DNA of 64,000 nucleotides from Prorocentrum cordatum (lineage: Eukaryota; Sar; Dinophyceae; Prorocentrales; Prorocentraceae), in the NCBI GenBank assembly GCA_963575745.1, contig CAUYUJ010015514.1, positions 52,282 to 116,281 on the forward strand, read 5' to 3'. Every line of letters starts with the position of its first letter. Position 1 is the stretch's first letter. The translations under genes were made by a program, and so were the position numbers. This document shows positions 54,785-64,000 of this stretch, in pieces. The notes under the pieces were generated by a model that worked only from the letters and a program-made list of their open reading frames with translations, was not told where the DNA came from and made no database searches.

Positions 54785-55440
54785 AACAGGATGACCTGGG
54801 GTGGTCTTGGCGAACCAGCATTCCTTTCCGCGTGAGCATTTTCCCGTTTCCTTGTAGGAACGGCAGATCATGTCTTTGCCTTTTCCACCACCTTTGTTTT
54901 TCTCTCCATCCTTTTACGCTTGTCGGAATTAGCCCTCGTGGCTCTGGAGCCACCATTGCTTCCCGTCGAGGAGATATTGGCAGCGGCAGCATTGGCCTGT
55001 TTGGATGTACGCTCATACCCCAAAGATTGTCCAGCGTCGAGTCTCGCTTGTTCCCACTTGTCACGCTTCAGCTTCTCCGCGTCGGTTAGCCATCTGTGGG
55101 CTTCGTTGCATCCGTCCTCCGGGCCTCGACAATTCTTGGGGTCTCGGGAGTATGCGTAACACGGAATGGTGCTGCCTTTCCCACGTGACTGACTTCTATT
55201 ATTCTGCTGTCCTCCTTTCCCACGGTTACCAGTCGGGGTCTGGGATCGGCCCTGCCCCTTTCGGCCCCTGTCCTTCGATCTACCTCTAGGGTTCTTATCC
55301 CGGGCAGGGGCGGCACTGGACTTTCGCCCCGCACTCGGCCGAGCCGGCGCGGAAGGGGCAGCCCTTTCCTGCGCGCGGGCAAGTTTCGCCCTTATTCACG
55401 TATCTGCACGTGGTTTCGCCCTTAATCTTCCCGCTTTTCA
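54785..55440 (-). pseudogene. Gag C-terminus with three CCCH-type zinc fingers
   Basis: Three Cys-rich units: CRYVNKGETCPRAGKGCPFR (about 55,400), CYAYSRDPKNCRGPEDGCNE-AH (C-x9-C-x6-C-x3-H, about 55,140) and CRSYKETGKCSRGKECWFAK...H (about 54,840). Basic, Gly/Ser-rich spacers lie between. CCCH fingers bind RNA; they take the place of the CCHC knuckle usual in Copia Gag. The first finger lacks its His because a GGCTNAGCC-type palindrome sits at that point. A frameshift near 54,890 separates the last finger. Confidence 0.6.
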
Positions 55441-56640
55441 TGACACCCGAGGATTTTCCCAACTTGGCAGTAATCTCTGCCGGGGCGGCTTTACTGCCTG
55501 CATTCCTCCGGTTGTCATTGTCTCCGCCTCCGCCGACTCGTGCTTGCCTAGCACGTTGGTTCAAGGTGCCCTCATGCACGCTGATATTCCACTCTTCTTT
55601 TTTCTCGCAACATCTGCTCCATTAGCCATTCACATGTCTTTGCGCCATGTCCCATTTCGTCTTTAGACAAGTCGTATAATTGCCATGCGAAGTTCAGTTT
55701 GTTCGGTTTCCTGTACTGCTCAAGAAAATGCGCATGAATCGAGGCCTTCATCTCATCGGACGGAGGCTTAGCGCCATAAAGCTGTTGATATACGTCTGTC
55801 CATTCATTGTAGAAATGATACTGGTCAGCATCAGGCTTGTGCGGGTCTATGTTCACCTTGAGGAAGTCACGTGAAATGCGATGTCGTCCCAACTCCGATC
55901 TTGCCGAATACCAATGACAAATTGCCCGCACCATCTCGCGTCCAGTCATGAGTCCCCCCTCGGTCTGGGCGCTAAATTCCATGCGAGTAACCTGTTGAAG
56001 GAAATGAGTATAATGAGCAGGCTGATATCGACTCTTTCGCATCTGGTTGAATTTTTCGATAAGATTCGTTGCGATCATGAGGTCGAGACGCTGGAATCGT
56101 CCTGCCTCTTTGAGCTGCTCATCCTCCACGGCTGGATCCATAGCCTCGGCAATCCAGTGCTGTGCTGCCTGGCTCTCGGGCGACGATCCAGCGATTGCGC
56201 GTATTGCATGCATCTTCCACTCACGAATGTTCGTTACATCAGGGATGTCCAACAAATCAATTTTCTTGTTGCTACCAACCTGTCTCCACTGATCTAATGG
56301 CGTGCTTTCGTCAATTACTACCGAGAAGTGTGGTCCGCCGGGGCCCTGGGGCCCCCTGCGCCCCCCCCCGCCCTCAGAGGGGTCTGACCCCCCTGGGCTT
56401 CCCGGAGGCGACCCACGTGGTCCTCTTCCACGATCATCTTCATGCGAAGATACGATCTCAGTGTTAGGAGCGTCGCTCTTGTCGTCTCCTTCTCCGCCCT
56501 GTCCTGCTTCGCCCGACGACTTAGTCGCCGTCGTTCCCGTAAGATCATTTCCATAAGATGGGCGGAGACTGGCGAGAGTGTTATCTTCGTTAAGTCCCGT
56601 TAGCTTCACCCCCGCAAGAAGTCAATTTTCGGCAGTGCTC
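55290..56640 (-). pseudogene. Gag capsid-like region
   Basis: A frame of 345 codons (56,609 to 55,572), open upstream apart from a TGA near 56,620. After a Gly/Pro-rich linker it reads DLLDIPDVTNIREWKMHAIR, AAQHWIAEAMDP, FQRLDLMIATNLIEKFNQMR, FLQQVTRMEFSAQTEGGLMT and FAWQLYDLSKDEMGHGAKTC. All-helical composition with spaced Trp/Phe is typical of a retroelement capsid. It forms the virus-like particle shell. The following zinc fingers are in a shifted frame near 55,570. Confidence 0.6.
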
Positions 56641-56656
56641 GGCTTAGCCGGACCTT

Positions 56657-57450
56657 CTAGGGCAGGGCCTGGAACCGTAAACGTCGAGGCAACAGCGGCC
56701 TCACGGGAGTTTCTTGCGAAAACAACGGAAATCCGAACGAATTCGATGTGAGTCCGGTTTCGCGTTTAGTTTCAGTATACGGAGTTGGGTCGGTGATGAT
56801 AGCCTTAAGCCTCATCTTTCCTTTCTCTGCATTAGCCGCGTTCGAAGCAGTCTCTTCTCCTCGCACGTTAGCAGCTGACCTTTCACTCTTCCGCAGGTCG
56901 CATTTATAGCATCTCCTTGCATTCGCATCGATTTGCTCGTCACACGCCGATCTACCACATCCGACGCAATTGTCTATCTTTAGACGAAAACAAACGGCAC
57001 AGAGCTGATCCACGGGGAGTGTTTTTCCTTTCCCCTCGGGAGGGGGATGTATTGCACCTCCCACCAGCATGGTCGAACCTCCCGCATTTGCCAAGGTCGC
57101 ATGATCAAACTGCGTAGGGACGGATACAATGCCCGACGACTGAGCCGTCGACAACTGGCGCATACTCGACCCAGTCGGCTTAGCCGGCGGGCATTTAGCA
57201 TTGCTCGACGTTGCGCGCTGGAGGGGCGATCTAGCTTCCTCATGCGATTTAAGCTCTTCCAGATAGAGATTGTTCTGGTTGGTTATCTTCGCAGCTACGG
57301 TTTGGGTGTTGGCTGCTTCCAGCCTGGCCTTGAGCTCTTCTTGTAAGCCCTGTTTTCTCGTTCCGCCATGACTGTCGCGATTTGTTGTGTTCTCCTTCTG
57401 TCCGGGCCACCGCGACGGCAGCGGCAACCGCGCTGGCGTCATCAGATTCT
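56657..57450 (-). pseudogene. Gag middle region with Cys-rich motif
   Basis: The frame continues the coiled coil (LQEELKARLEAANTQTVAAK) after a frameshift near 57,350, then reads a linker and CAVCFRLKIDNCVGCGRSAC...ARRCYKC, four CxxC-like pairs suggesting a zinc-binding module, then a basic segment ending RRLRFQALP. Family unknown; its position between coiled coil and capsid suggests an RNA-binding or assembly role. Confidence 0.5.
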
Positions 57451-59198
57451 TCATTTGCCATCATGACGGCCTGTCTCTCCGAAGTCAATAATTCCCTGTA
57501 TTTATTTTCTGCTTCCCGCTCCACTTGCCATTTAACGGTCTCGGTCTGATTGTACATATGTTCTATCAGCGCCTGTTCACGCTCTCTAGCAGCCATGGCT
57601 AGGGCGATCCGCTCAGCCTCGAACGTTTTTCTAGCTTCGATTACAGTCTCAGTTAATTCTTCTCTATCCAATCGAGCTCTTTCGGCCAGTTGCGCTTCGT
57701 TGGTCAGAAACTCTCTCTGAGTGTTAGCCTCCGCTAGCCTGGCCTGGTCCTGAATAGACTGCATGAGGAGATATGTGCAGCTATGCTCGCCCATTGGGCA
57801 ACACTCCGCGCACAGCCATTGCACGTTGCACTTGTTGCGCGCGTCCGAGCAATTCTTGCACACTGGGTTCCTACACGCGCCTTCTGGCCCGCTGGCTTTC
57901 CCTGGGCATCTGCTCTCCGCCTGAGGCGCGCAGTCAGGGTTGGGGTTCCAACGCGCCTCCATCATAGAAACCGTACAATTGGTCCTTGAAGTAGATATCG
58001 CCCCTGATCTTGGTGTCTTGGGCCTTCCCCTGCTTGAAGCATTTGATCTGGGGCGAACGAAGGTACTTTCTGGTGGTTTGGGCGCATTTAGGAACTCCTC
58101 ATCCTTTTCGTCTCGTGTTATTTGCTGAGCATACGTAGCTGGTTGTCCGATCATTTCTTCGTCCTCAACAACAGCTGGAATCGAGGGTTGCCACTCACTT
58201 GAGGCGGTGGCATTACGGAAGAAACCTTCCTTCAGTTGCGAGACGTTTAGCTCGCAGTCCTCATTCCGCTGTTTCTTGATGCGAGGCGCGGGGGTTCGTC
58301 CTGTGGACCCCCTCTCACGCTTCATTTGAGCCTCCGCCCTGTCCGCCTGAGGCGTCAGGATACTAGTACCTTCATCAGATCCATCTGGGGGCCATCTTTC
58401 GGCTTGAGCAGGGATGTCTTCCTCCAACATCACGGACGCAGCTCGGCTCAGGGAAATATCGTTATTGATGCTATCAAAATCTCCCTCCATGGAATATATT
58501 TCATGATCTTTTTCAATTGGGTCATCACTGTCCTGACCGAATTGTCCGTTAAGTGCTATCGGGGTAGGGGCGTTGGCACTCCTGCCCACCCATTCGGTCG
58601 GGATATCAGGGTACATGTTCCTGTTTCCTTGGACTTCCCCTGGCCGGCCGGCTTCGCCAGCGGCAATGGCAGTAGCCGGTAGAGCATTTTGGATTGGGCT
58701 TATTGACTCAGTCGATTTGACACTCCATGATGAAAAAGCACATTGTCTGGGTCTTGGCGCGGCGCCATCTCGCCCGTGCGGGCCCGGGGTTTGCTCGCGA
58801 TTACCTATCGGAGCCCTCGCGGGGGATACGTCTACCGACATTTCGGTTACCCCCTCGGTATTCCTTCCCCTTACTACCCGAGTTGCGATGTCTGAAGGAG
58901 GGGTTCGGCCCTGAACTGGGCCGTCACTGTCTGCGTCGTGTCCATCATGTTGCACAACGCGCCTGTCGGCGCCCCTCGAGATATTGGACACGATAGTCTT
59001 ATCATAGCTCTTTCTCGCGGCGACTGAATCGCGGGGCGCAGTTGAAAGATTTTCTTTTGTATCTAATGGCCCCGCGTCGACTGAGTCGCGCGCTTCGGCC
59101 GATAACCAGTCTGTCCGCTGAGAATCGGGGTAAGATGACAGAGGAATTAAGGTCTCATGTTCACTCTGCTCAGGGAGAGAGGGGGCGGGGTGAGACAT
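57250..59198 (-). pseudogene. Gag N-terminal region: disordered, Cys-rich, coiled coil
   Basis: 649 codons from an ATG at 59,198, which lies inside the 5' LTR; the frame runs through the LTR end and primer-binding site (SQRTDWLSAEARDS). If translation starts internally, the Met of MSVDVSPARAP is the next candidate. Order: about 330 residues of disordered, acidic sequence; a Cys-rich zinc module (CRNPVCKNCSDARNKCNVQW, CAECCPMGEHSC, about 57,780-57,920); then a long Glu/Ala/Arg-rich coiled coil (AERARLDREELTETVIEARK ... EREAENKYRELL). The true frame shifts near 57,350 into the next entry. Confidence 0.6.
59090..59107 (-). other. Primer-binding site (putative)
   Basis: Directly after the 5' LTR (…AGACT) the minus strand reads GGTTATCGGCCGAAGC. 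It resembles the Drosophila copia type of site, GGTTATGGGCC..., which pairs with the anticodon loop of a cleaved initiator tRNA-Met (half-tRNA primer). If the LTR's last T is included it reads TGGTTATCGG, compatible with a 3'-CCA primer instead. One base in the anticodon position differs from tRNA-iMet. Confidence 0.5.
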
Positions 59199-59448
59199 TG
59201 ATAAGACAGGTATCCGTTAAGCAAGACTACTCTATCAGGAATGGGTAGGGAGGAGGACGGCCGAGGGCGGACGACGACGAGCCGCCCGCGCGCCCAGCGC
59301 GCTCCTTCTCTCTCCTGCCAGCCGAGGTCGGCTGGCTCGAGCAGTCGTATGGCTGCGGAAACGCAGCTTCAGTTCAAGCGGACAGTGCAATGCATGCAAA
59401 CTAAGTTGAGTTCTAATTGAATATGAGGCGGAGAGGAGCATATTTACT
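59108..59448 (-). repeat. 5' LTR (341 bp)
   Basis: Gapless partner of 32,549-32,889 with 15 mismatches. It should contain the element's promoter, but I cannot identify promoter motifs. An ATG at 59,198 within it starts the Gag frame. Confidence 0.95.
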
Positions 59449-59453
59449 GTGGC
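59449..59453. other. Target site duplication GTGGC (right)
   Basis: Matches GTGGC at 32,544-32,548. See the element entry. Confidence 0.9.
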
Positions 59454-59457
59454 GGCT

Positions 59458-60060
59458 CTACTTGTGCTCACTTCGTCTTGCCCCGCAGCATATTCTCGAA
59501 CGAGTTCTGGATGCGGCGCTCGCCCGCGCGCTGTGGTGGCCCTGGCTTCGGAGTGCTGCCATGCGAGGCAGGGGGGCATTCATGGGCTGCGTCATCCCGT
59601 TGTTCTGGGCCCAAGCATTGATCAAGAACGCATGTCGTACTGGCGGAGGCTGGCCCTTCTGCTGATATGCCGACTTCACGCGATGATATTTCACGCGTTC
59701 GCACGCTACCGCTAGAGGCTCTTGTTTGAGCCGCTGCACGAACTCTTGCAGGAAATCCACGCATGGTTTGAGCTCCGTCACCGAGTTCAACTGGCTCGAA
59801 TTTGCCATCGCCTCGAGCACCGCTACTCCTACTGTCAGCGAATGGGGTCTCGACCGTGGTCTGTGTTCCACCCCGCCTCCTTGCTGTACTGCTGTCCTGC
59901 TGCTACTGCAACCGCATTGAGTGATTGCTCGCGAGAAAGTAGATAGGTCGATAGCAACGCACACTCCAACCCGCGGATTCTTGCGCATGGTTCAACGATG
60001 CTTTCATCACCTCTTGCACCGTCTCGTCGTCGCTCTCGTCATCATGGTTCATCGCCTTTC
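59458..60060 (-). other. Coding-like host sequence next to the insertion
   Basis: Minus-strand frame 59,988-59,458 includes MANSSQLNSVTELKPCVDFL, QEFVQRLKQEPLAVACERVK and YHRVKSAYQQKGQPPPVRHA FLINAWAQNN, which looks like a real helical protein. A separate frame at 60,055-59,990 reads MNHDDESDDETVQEVMKASL. A stop follows near 59,458, just before the retrotransposon. It could be a host exon or an older element's protein. Boundaries and family unknown. Confidence 0.35.
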
Positions 60061-60785
60061 CTCCCGCCGCCACCCCCCTGAGTTTCGCATCTTTGCGTCC
60101 TTCTTTCCCGCCGGCGAATGAGCTCTTCCTCTAACCTCGCGACTGGGTGTCCACCTCCACCGCCGCCTTCAATTAATTGCTCGCCTGATGTCGGTGGAAG
60201 GACCCACGCCGCCGTGCTCCCCCGCAGAAGCTGGCAGTGCGAGGTGCGCGTCTGCTGCTAGTTCCACGTGGGTCCGAATATGCACCTGTAGAGCCGTGAG
60301 GCTTGAAGGCATCTCCGCACGCTGGGCACGCATAGCATACAGGGCCCTCTACGTTGTGAGCGAAGTGGTGTTTATCTGCATGGCGTACTTTCTTTGTTCA
60401 CAAGTTTCTCACATGCTGTCTGTCTGGTTTCTGGTCGATTACTGAACGTCGTTATACTCCGAGATAAGGTGTTACTGCGGCCCGTTGATTGTTACTGCGG
60501 CCCGGTGGGTGTCAGTATGGCCAGGGCTCCCCCGGAGTATATTAATTATCGAGTACGGTGAAGGGGGGGGGTCCAAAAAGGCTCCGCCCCCCTCCCCCCT
60601 TCACCGAAGAGCCTCTCGGAAGAGCCTCTGGTGCTCTCCGAAGAGCCTCTTGGAGCCGCCGAAGACCTTCTTGCAGCCGCCTACGAACCTCTTGGGCTCT
60701 CCGAAAACCTCGTGGGGCCTCCGAAGAGCCTCTTAAGGCATCCGAAGCGCTTCTTGGGCTCTCCGAAGAGCCTCTTGGGCTCTCC
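60061..60785. other. Unassigned sequence; 'ctctccgaagagcctctt' repeats from 60,600
   Basis: Bases 60,061-60,590 show no gene. Bases 60,600-60,787 are degenerate ~27-30 bp repeats of 'gggctctccgaagagcctctt', leading into the trinucleotide array. Confidence 0.5.
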
Positions 60786-60786
60786 G

Positions 60787-61773
<987 letters not shown>

Positions 61774-61774
61774 G

Positions 61775-62470
61775 TCCCTAACGCCCTAGGACTAGCACTC
61801 CCTAGTGCCAGTACTTCCTAGGGCTAGCACTCCCTAGCGCCAATACTTCCTAGCACTCCCTCAGACTAGCACTCCCTAGGACTAGTATTCCATAGGGCTG
61901 GTACTCCGTAGTGCGAGTACTCCCTAGGACGAGTACTCCCTTGGACGAGTACGCCCTAGGGGTAGTAATTCCTGGGACTGGTACTCCCTGGGCCTAGCAC
62001 TCCCTGTGGCTAGTACTCCGTAGGACTAGTACTCCCTATGAATGATATTACCTAACACCGACACTACAGCACCGTAGTACTACCACACTACAGCACCACT
62101 ACCACAATACCAGTACCACAACACCACAACACCGCTACCACAACACCACAACACCGCTACCACAATACCACAACCACAACACCACAACACCGCTACCACA
62201 ACACCACCACCACGGCACCACTGCCACTACCACAACACTACTACCTACTAACAACTCAACAACACTACCAACACCACACCACTAACACAACACTACCAAC
62301 ACCACACCACTAACACAGCACACCACTACCAACACCACACCACTAACACAGCATACAACACAACCCGCCACTACCAACACTACACCACTAACACAACATT
62401 ACCAACACCACACCACTAACACAGCACAGCGACCACCACACCACTAACACAGCACTACTAGCACGTTGGT
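61775..62470. repeat. 'ctagcactccctag' minisatellite and CAC/ACA repeats
   Basis: Bases 61,780-62,040 repeat 'actagtactccctagg' variants of ~15-16 bp. Bases 62,055-62,465 repeat 'accacaacaccactaccac' and 'accacaccactaacacagca' variants. No gene. Confidence 0.8.
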
Positions 62471-63075
62471 TCCAGATGTGAGTTACTGTGGCCACTTTTG
62501 CCTGCGCGGGAGTGCATTCCCTGAAGGGTTGCGAATCTCTCCAGATCTAACATGAGATACCTTCACACATTACTTTTCATTGAGCGGCCTGCGCGGGCCA
62601 CAGTAACTCCCATACCGCCGCGCGACGGGCCACACTAACACCCAACGGGCCGCACTAACACCCAACGGGCCACAGTAACAACCGGTCGCGTTATACACCA
62701 GGGGCATCGGCTTACGACCGTCAACGTTTGGTATAAAACTCGGTGACCGTGTGCCCCCCTTCCATATCTCATGTGGGCATACCGCCCCCGTTGGTCATAG
62801 AATTCCAGATCGCATTCACTCCCGTCCCCGCTTCGCTCTCTTCACACCCACACTGCTGGTTCCGCCGGCTGTGGCAAGGGAGGATCGGAGAAAGGAGGAG
62901 GAGCAGGAGGAGGAGGAGGAGGAGTCAAGAGTCAACAGTAGACCAAGGTCCGAAAACCTCGCTACTGAGGCTGTTAAGAGGAGTGTGGAGTACGAGAGGC
63001 GGCAGAAAAGGGGGCCCACGAGCGGCCGAGAAGGGCCGAGAGAACGACAACAACGCGAAACACGAACCTCAAAAC
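62471..63075. other. Unassigned sequence with 'acgggccacactaacacccA' repeats
   Basis: Three short copies of 'gggccacagtaac/cactaacaccc' lie at 62,585-62,690; the related 'gtgagttactgtggcc' is near 62,475. Bases 62,880-62,925 are GGA-rich. No gene recognised. Confidence 0.4.
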
Positions 63076-63079
63076 ACGA

Positions 63080-64000
63080 ATGGATCGAGGGACCGAGCGA
63101 GTAAAATTAGCCTGGCGAAGGACCCAACCATATGCAGTTGTGAGTACCGTCGTTGTGAGTATCGCAATCGGTGGAGCTCCCTATGAGGCCACGAAACGCT
63201 GTCCTGGGTGGGGGGAGACGCAAGCGAGAGCAGCCACTGGCGCCTTTGGTGGAGCTCCCTATGGGGCCACGAAACGCTGTCCTGGGTGGGGGAGACGCAT
63301 GCGAGAGCAGCCATTTGGGCCTTCGGTGGAGCTCCCTGTAGTGGCCGCGAAACGCTTTCCTGGGTGGGTGGAGGCGCATGCGAGAGCAGCCACTGGGGCT
63401 TTCGGTTGAGCTCCCTGTGGGGCCACGAAACGCTGTCCTGGATGGGGGAGACGCATGCGAGTGCAGCTGGGGCGTTCGGTGGAGCTCCTTATGGGGCCAC
63501 GAAGCGCTGTCCTGGGTGGGGGAAACGCACGCGAACTGCGCCAGTGGGGCCTTCGGTGGAGCTCCGTATGGGGCCACGAAACCATGTCCTGGGTGAGGGA
63601 GACGCATGCGAGAGCAGCCACTGGCGCCTTCGGTAGAGCTCCGTGTGGGGCCACGAAACGCTATCCTGGGCGGGGGAGACGCATGCGAGAGCAGCCACTG
63701 GCGCCGTCGGTGGAGCTCCCTATGGGGCCACGAAGCGCTGTCCTAGGTTGGGGAGACACATGCGGGAGCAGCCACTTGGGCTTTCGACCACGAAACAATG
63801 CCTTAGGTGGGGGAAACGCATGCGAGAGCAACCACACGGGCCTTCGGTTGGGCTTTCTATGGGGCCACGAAGCGCTGTCCTGGGCGAGGGAAACGCATGC
63901 GAAAGCAGCCACTGGCGCCTGTGGTGGAGCTTCCTATGATCTCCCGATGGGGCCACGAAACGCTGTCCTGGGTGGGGGAGACGCAAGCGAAAGCAGCCAC
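63080..64000 (+). repeat. 77 bp satellite array, right end
   Basis: About eleven units of ~77 bp: 'ccacgaaacgctgtcctggg', 'tgggggagacgcatgcgaga', 'gcagccactggggccttcgg', 'tggagctccctatgggg'. It shares 'ccacgaaacg' and 'ccttcggtggagc' with the 63 bp satellite at the left end. It runs off the window. Confidence 0.9.

Larger units (their letters stand above)
32549..59448 (-). mobile_element. Complete 26.9 kb Copia-type LTR retrotransposon
   Basis: Two 341 bp direct LTRs, 5 bp target duplications, a primer-binding-site-like sequence next to the right (5') LTR and a G-rich polypurine tract next to the left (3') LTR define an intact structure in minus orientation. Domain order Gag, protease, integrase, reverse transcriptase, RNase H is that of Copia/Pseudoviridae-type elements. 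Copia elements are usually 5-10 kb; here about 14 kb of extra coding-like sequence follows RNase H. The LTRs differ at 15 of 341 positions by manual alignment, 13 of them transitions and no indels. Frameshifts and stops in most ORFs suggest an inactive copy. Secondary invaders: the 52,338-53,996 TIR insert and tandem repeats at 35.2-37.2 kb. Confidence 0.92.

Overview
This window looks like nuclear DNA of a dinoflagellate, probably from the Suessiales/Symbiodiniaceae side. That is an inference. It rests on a Copia-type retrotransposon whose Pol reads like the Copia family common in dinoflagellate genomes, on a decayed cytosine-methyltransferase gene of the kind dinoflagellate retroelements carry, on short introns with terminal inverted repeats (introner-like), on GC-rich coiled-coil exons and on a very high load of simple repeats. 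I found no spliced-leader sequence, rRNA or tRNA.

Layout. Bases 1-11,500 are almost all repeats: a 63-64 bp satellite, CAA/CAG microsatellites, recurrent modules of roughly 0.7-1 kb, a 32 bp satellite and a 2.8 kb array with a ~52 bp unit. Bases 11,500-19,330 hold minus-strand, exon-like segments of one or more unrecognised host genes. They are interrupted by TIR-bearing insertions; one 180 bp case (13,003-13,182) has a 5 bp target duplication and splice sites that exactly restore the exon. Bases 19,330-26,900 are low-complexity DNA plus two head-to-tail ~2.2 kb elements with perfect 12 bp TIRs and (AGGCTG)n cores. Bases 27,000-32,540 hold short repeats and a plus-strand DNA methyltransferase pseudogene whose catalytic Cys appears replaced by Arg.

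The dominant object is a complete 26,900 bp LTR retrotransposon at 32,549-59,448, minus sense. It has two 341 bp LTRs, a 5 bp target duplication GTGGC, a putative primer-binding site and a polypurine tract. Reading from high to low coordinates it carries Gag (coiled coil, Cys-rich segments, capsid-like region, CCCH fingers), aspartic protease, integrase, reverse transcriptase and RNase H, which is the Copia order. A methyltransferase-like domain follows, then about 11 kb of further minus-strand ORFs before the 3' LTR. Among these are a segment with PARP/ADP-ribosyltransferase-like motifs, a segment with Tpt1/KptA (tRNA 2'-phosphotransferase)-like motifs and a weak GDS/SGNH-like one. Most ORFs carry a few frameshifts or stops, so this copy is probably dead, but they still read as proteins. 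The element has itself been invaded by a 1,659 bp TIR insert (52,338-53,996) that splits the protease, and by tandem repeats at 35.2-37.2 kb. It is also peppered with a short palindrome, GGCTNAGCC.

Bases 59,454-64,000 contain coding-like host sequence, a ~1 kb ACT/CTA trinucleotide array, other simple repeats and, at the right end, a 77 bp satellite related to the one at the left end. All protein assignments come from reading motifs by eye; no database search was possible.
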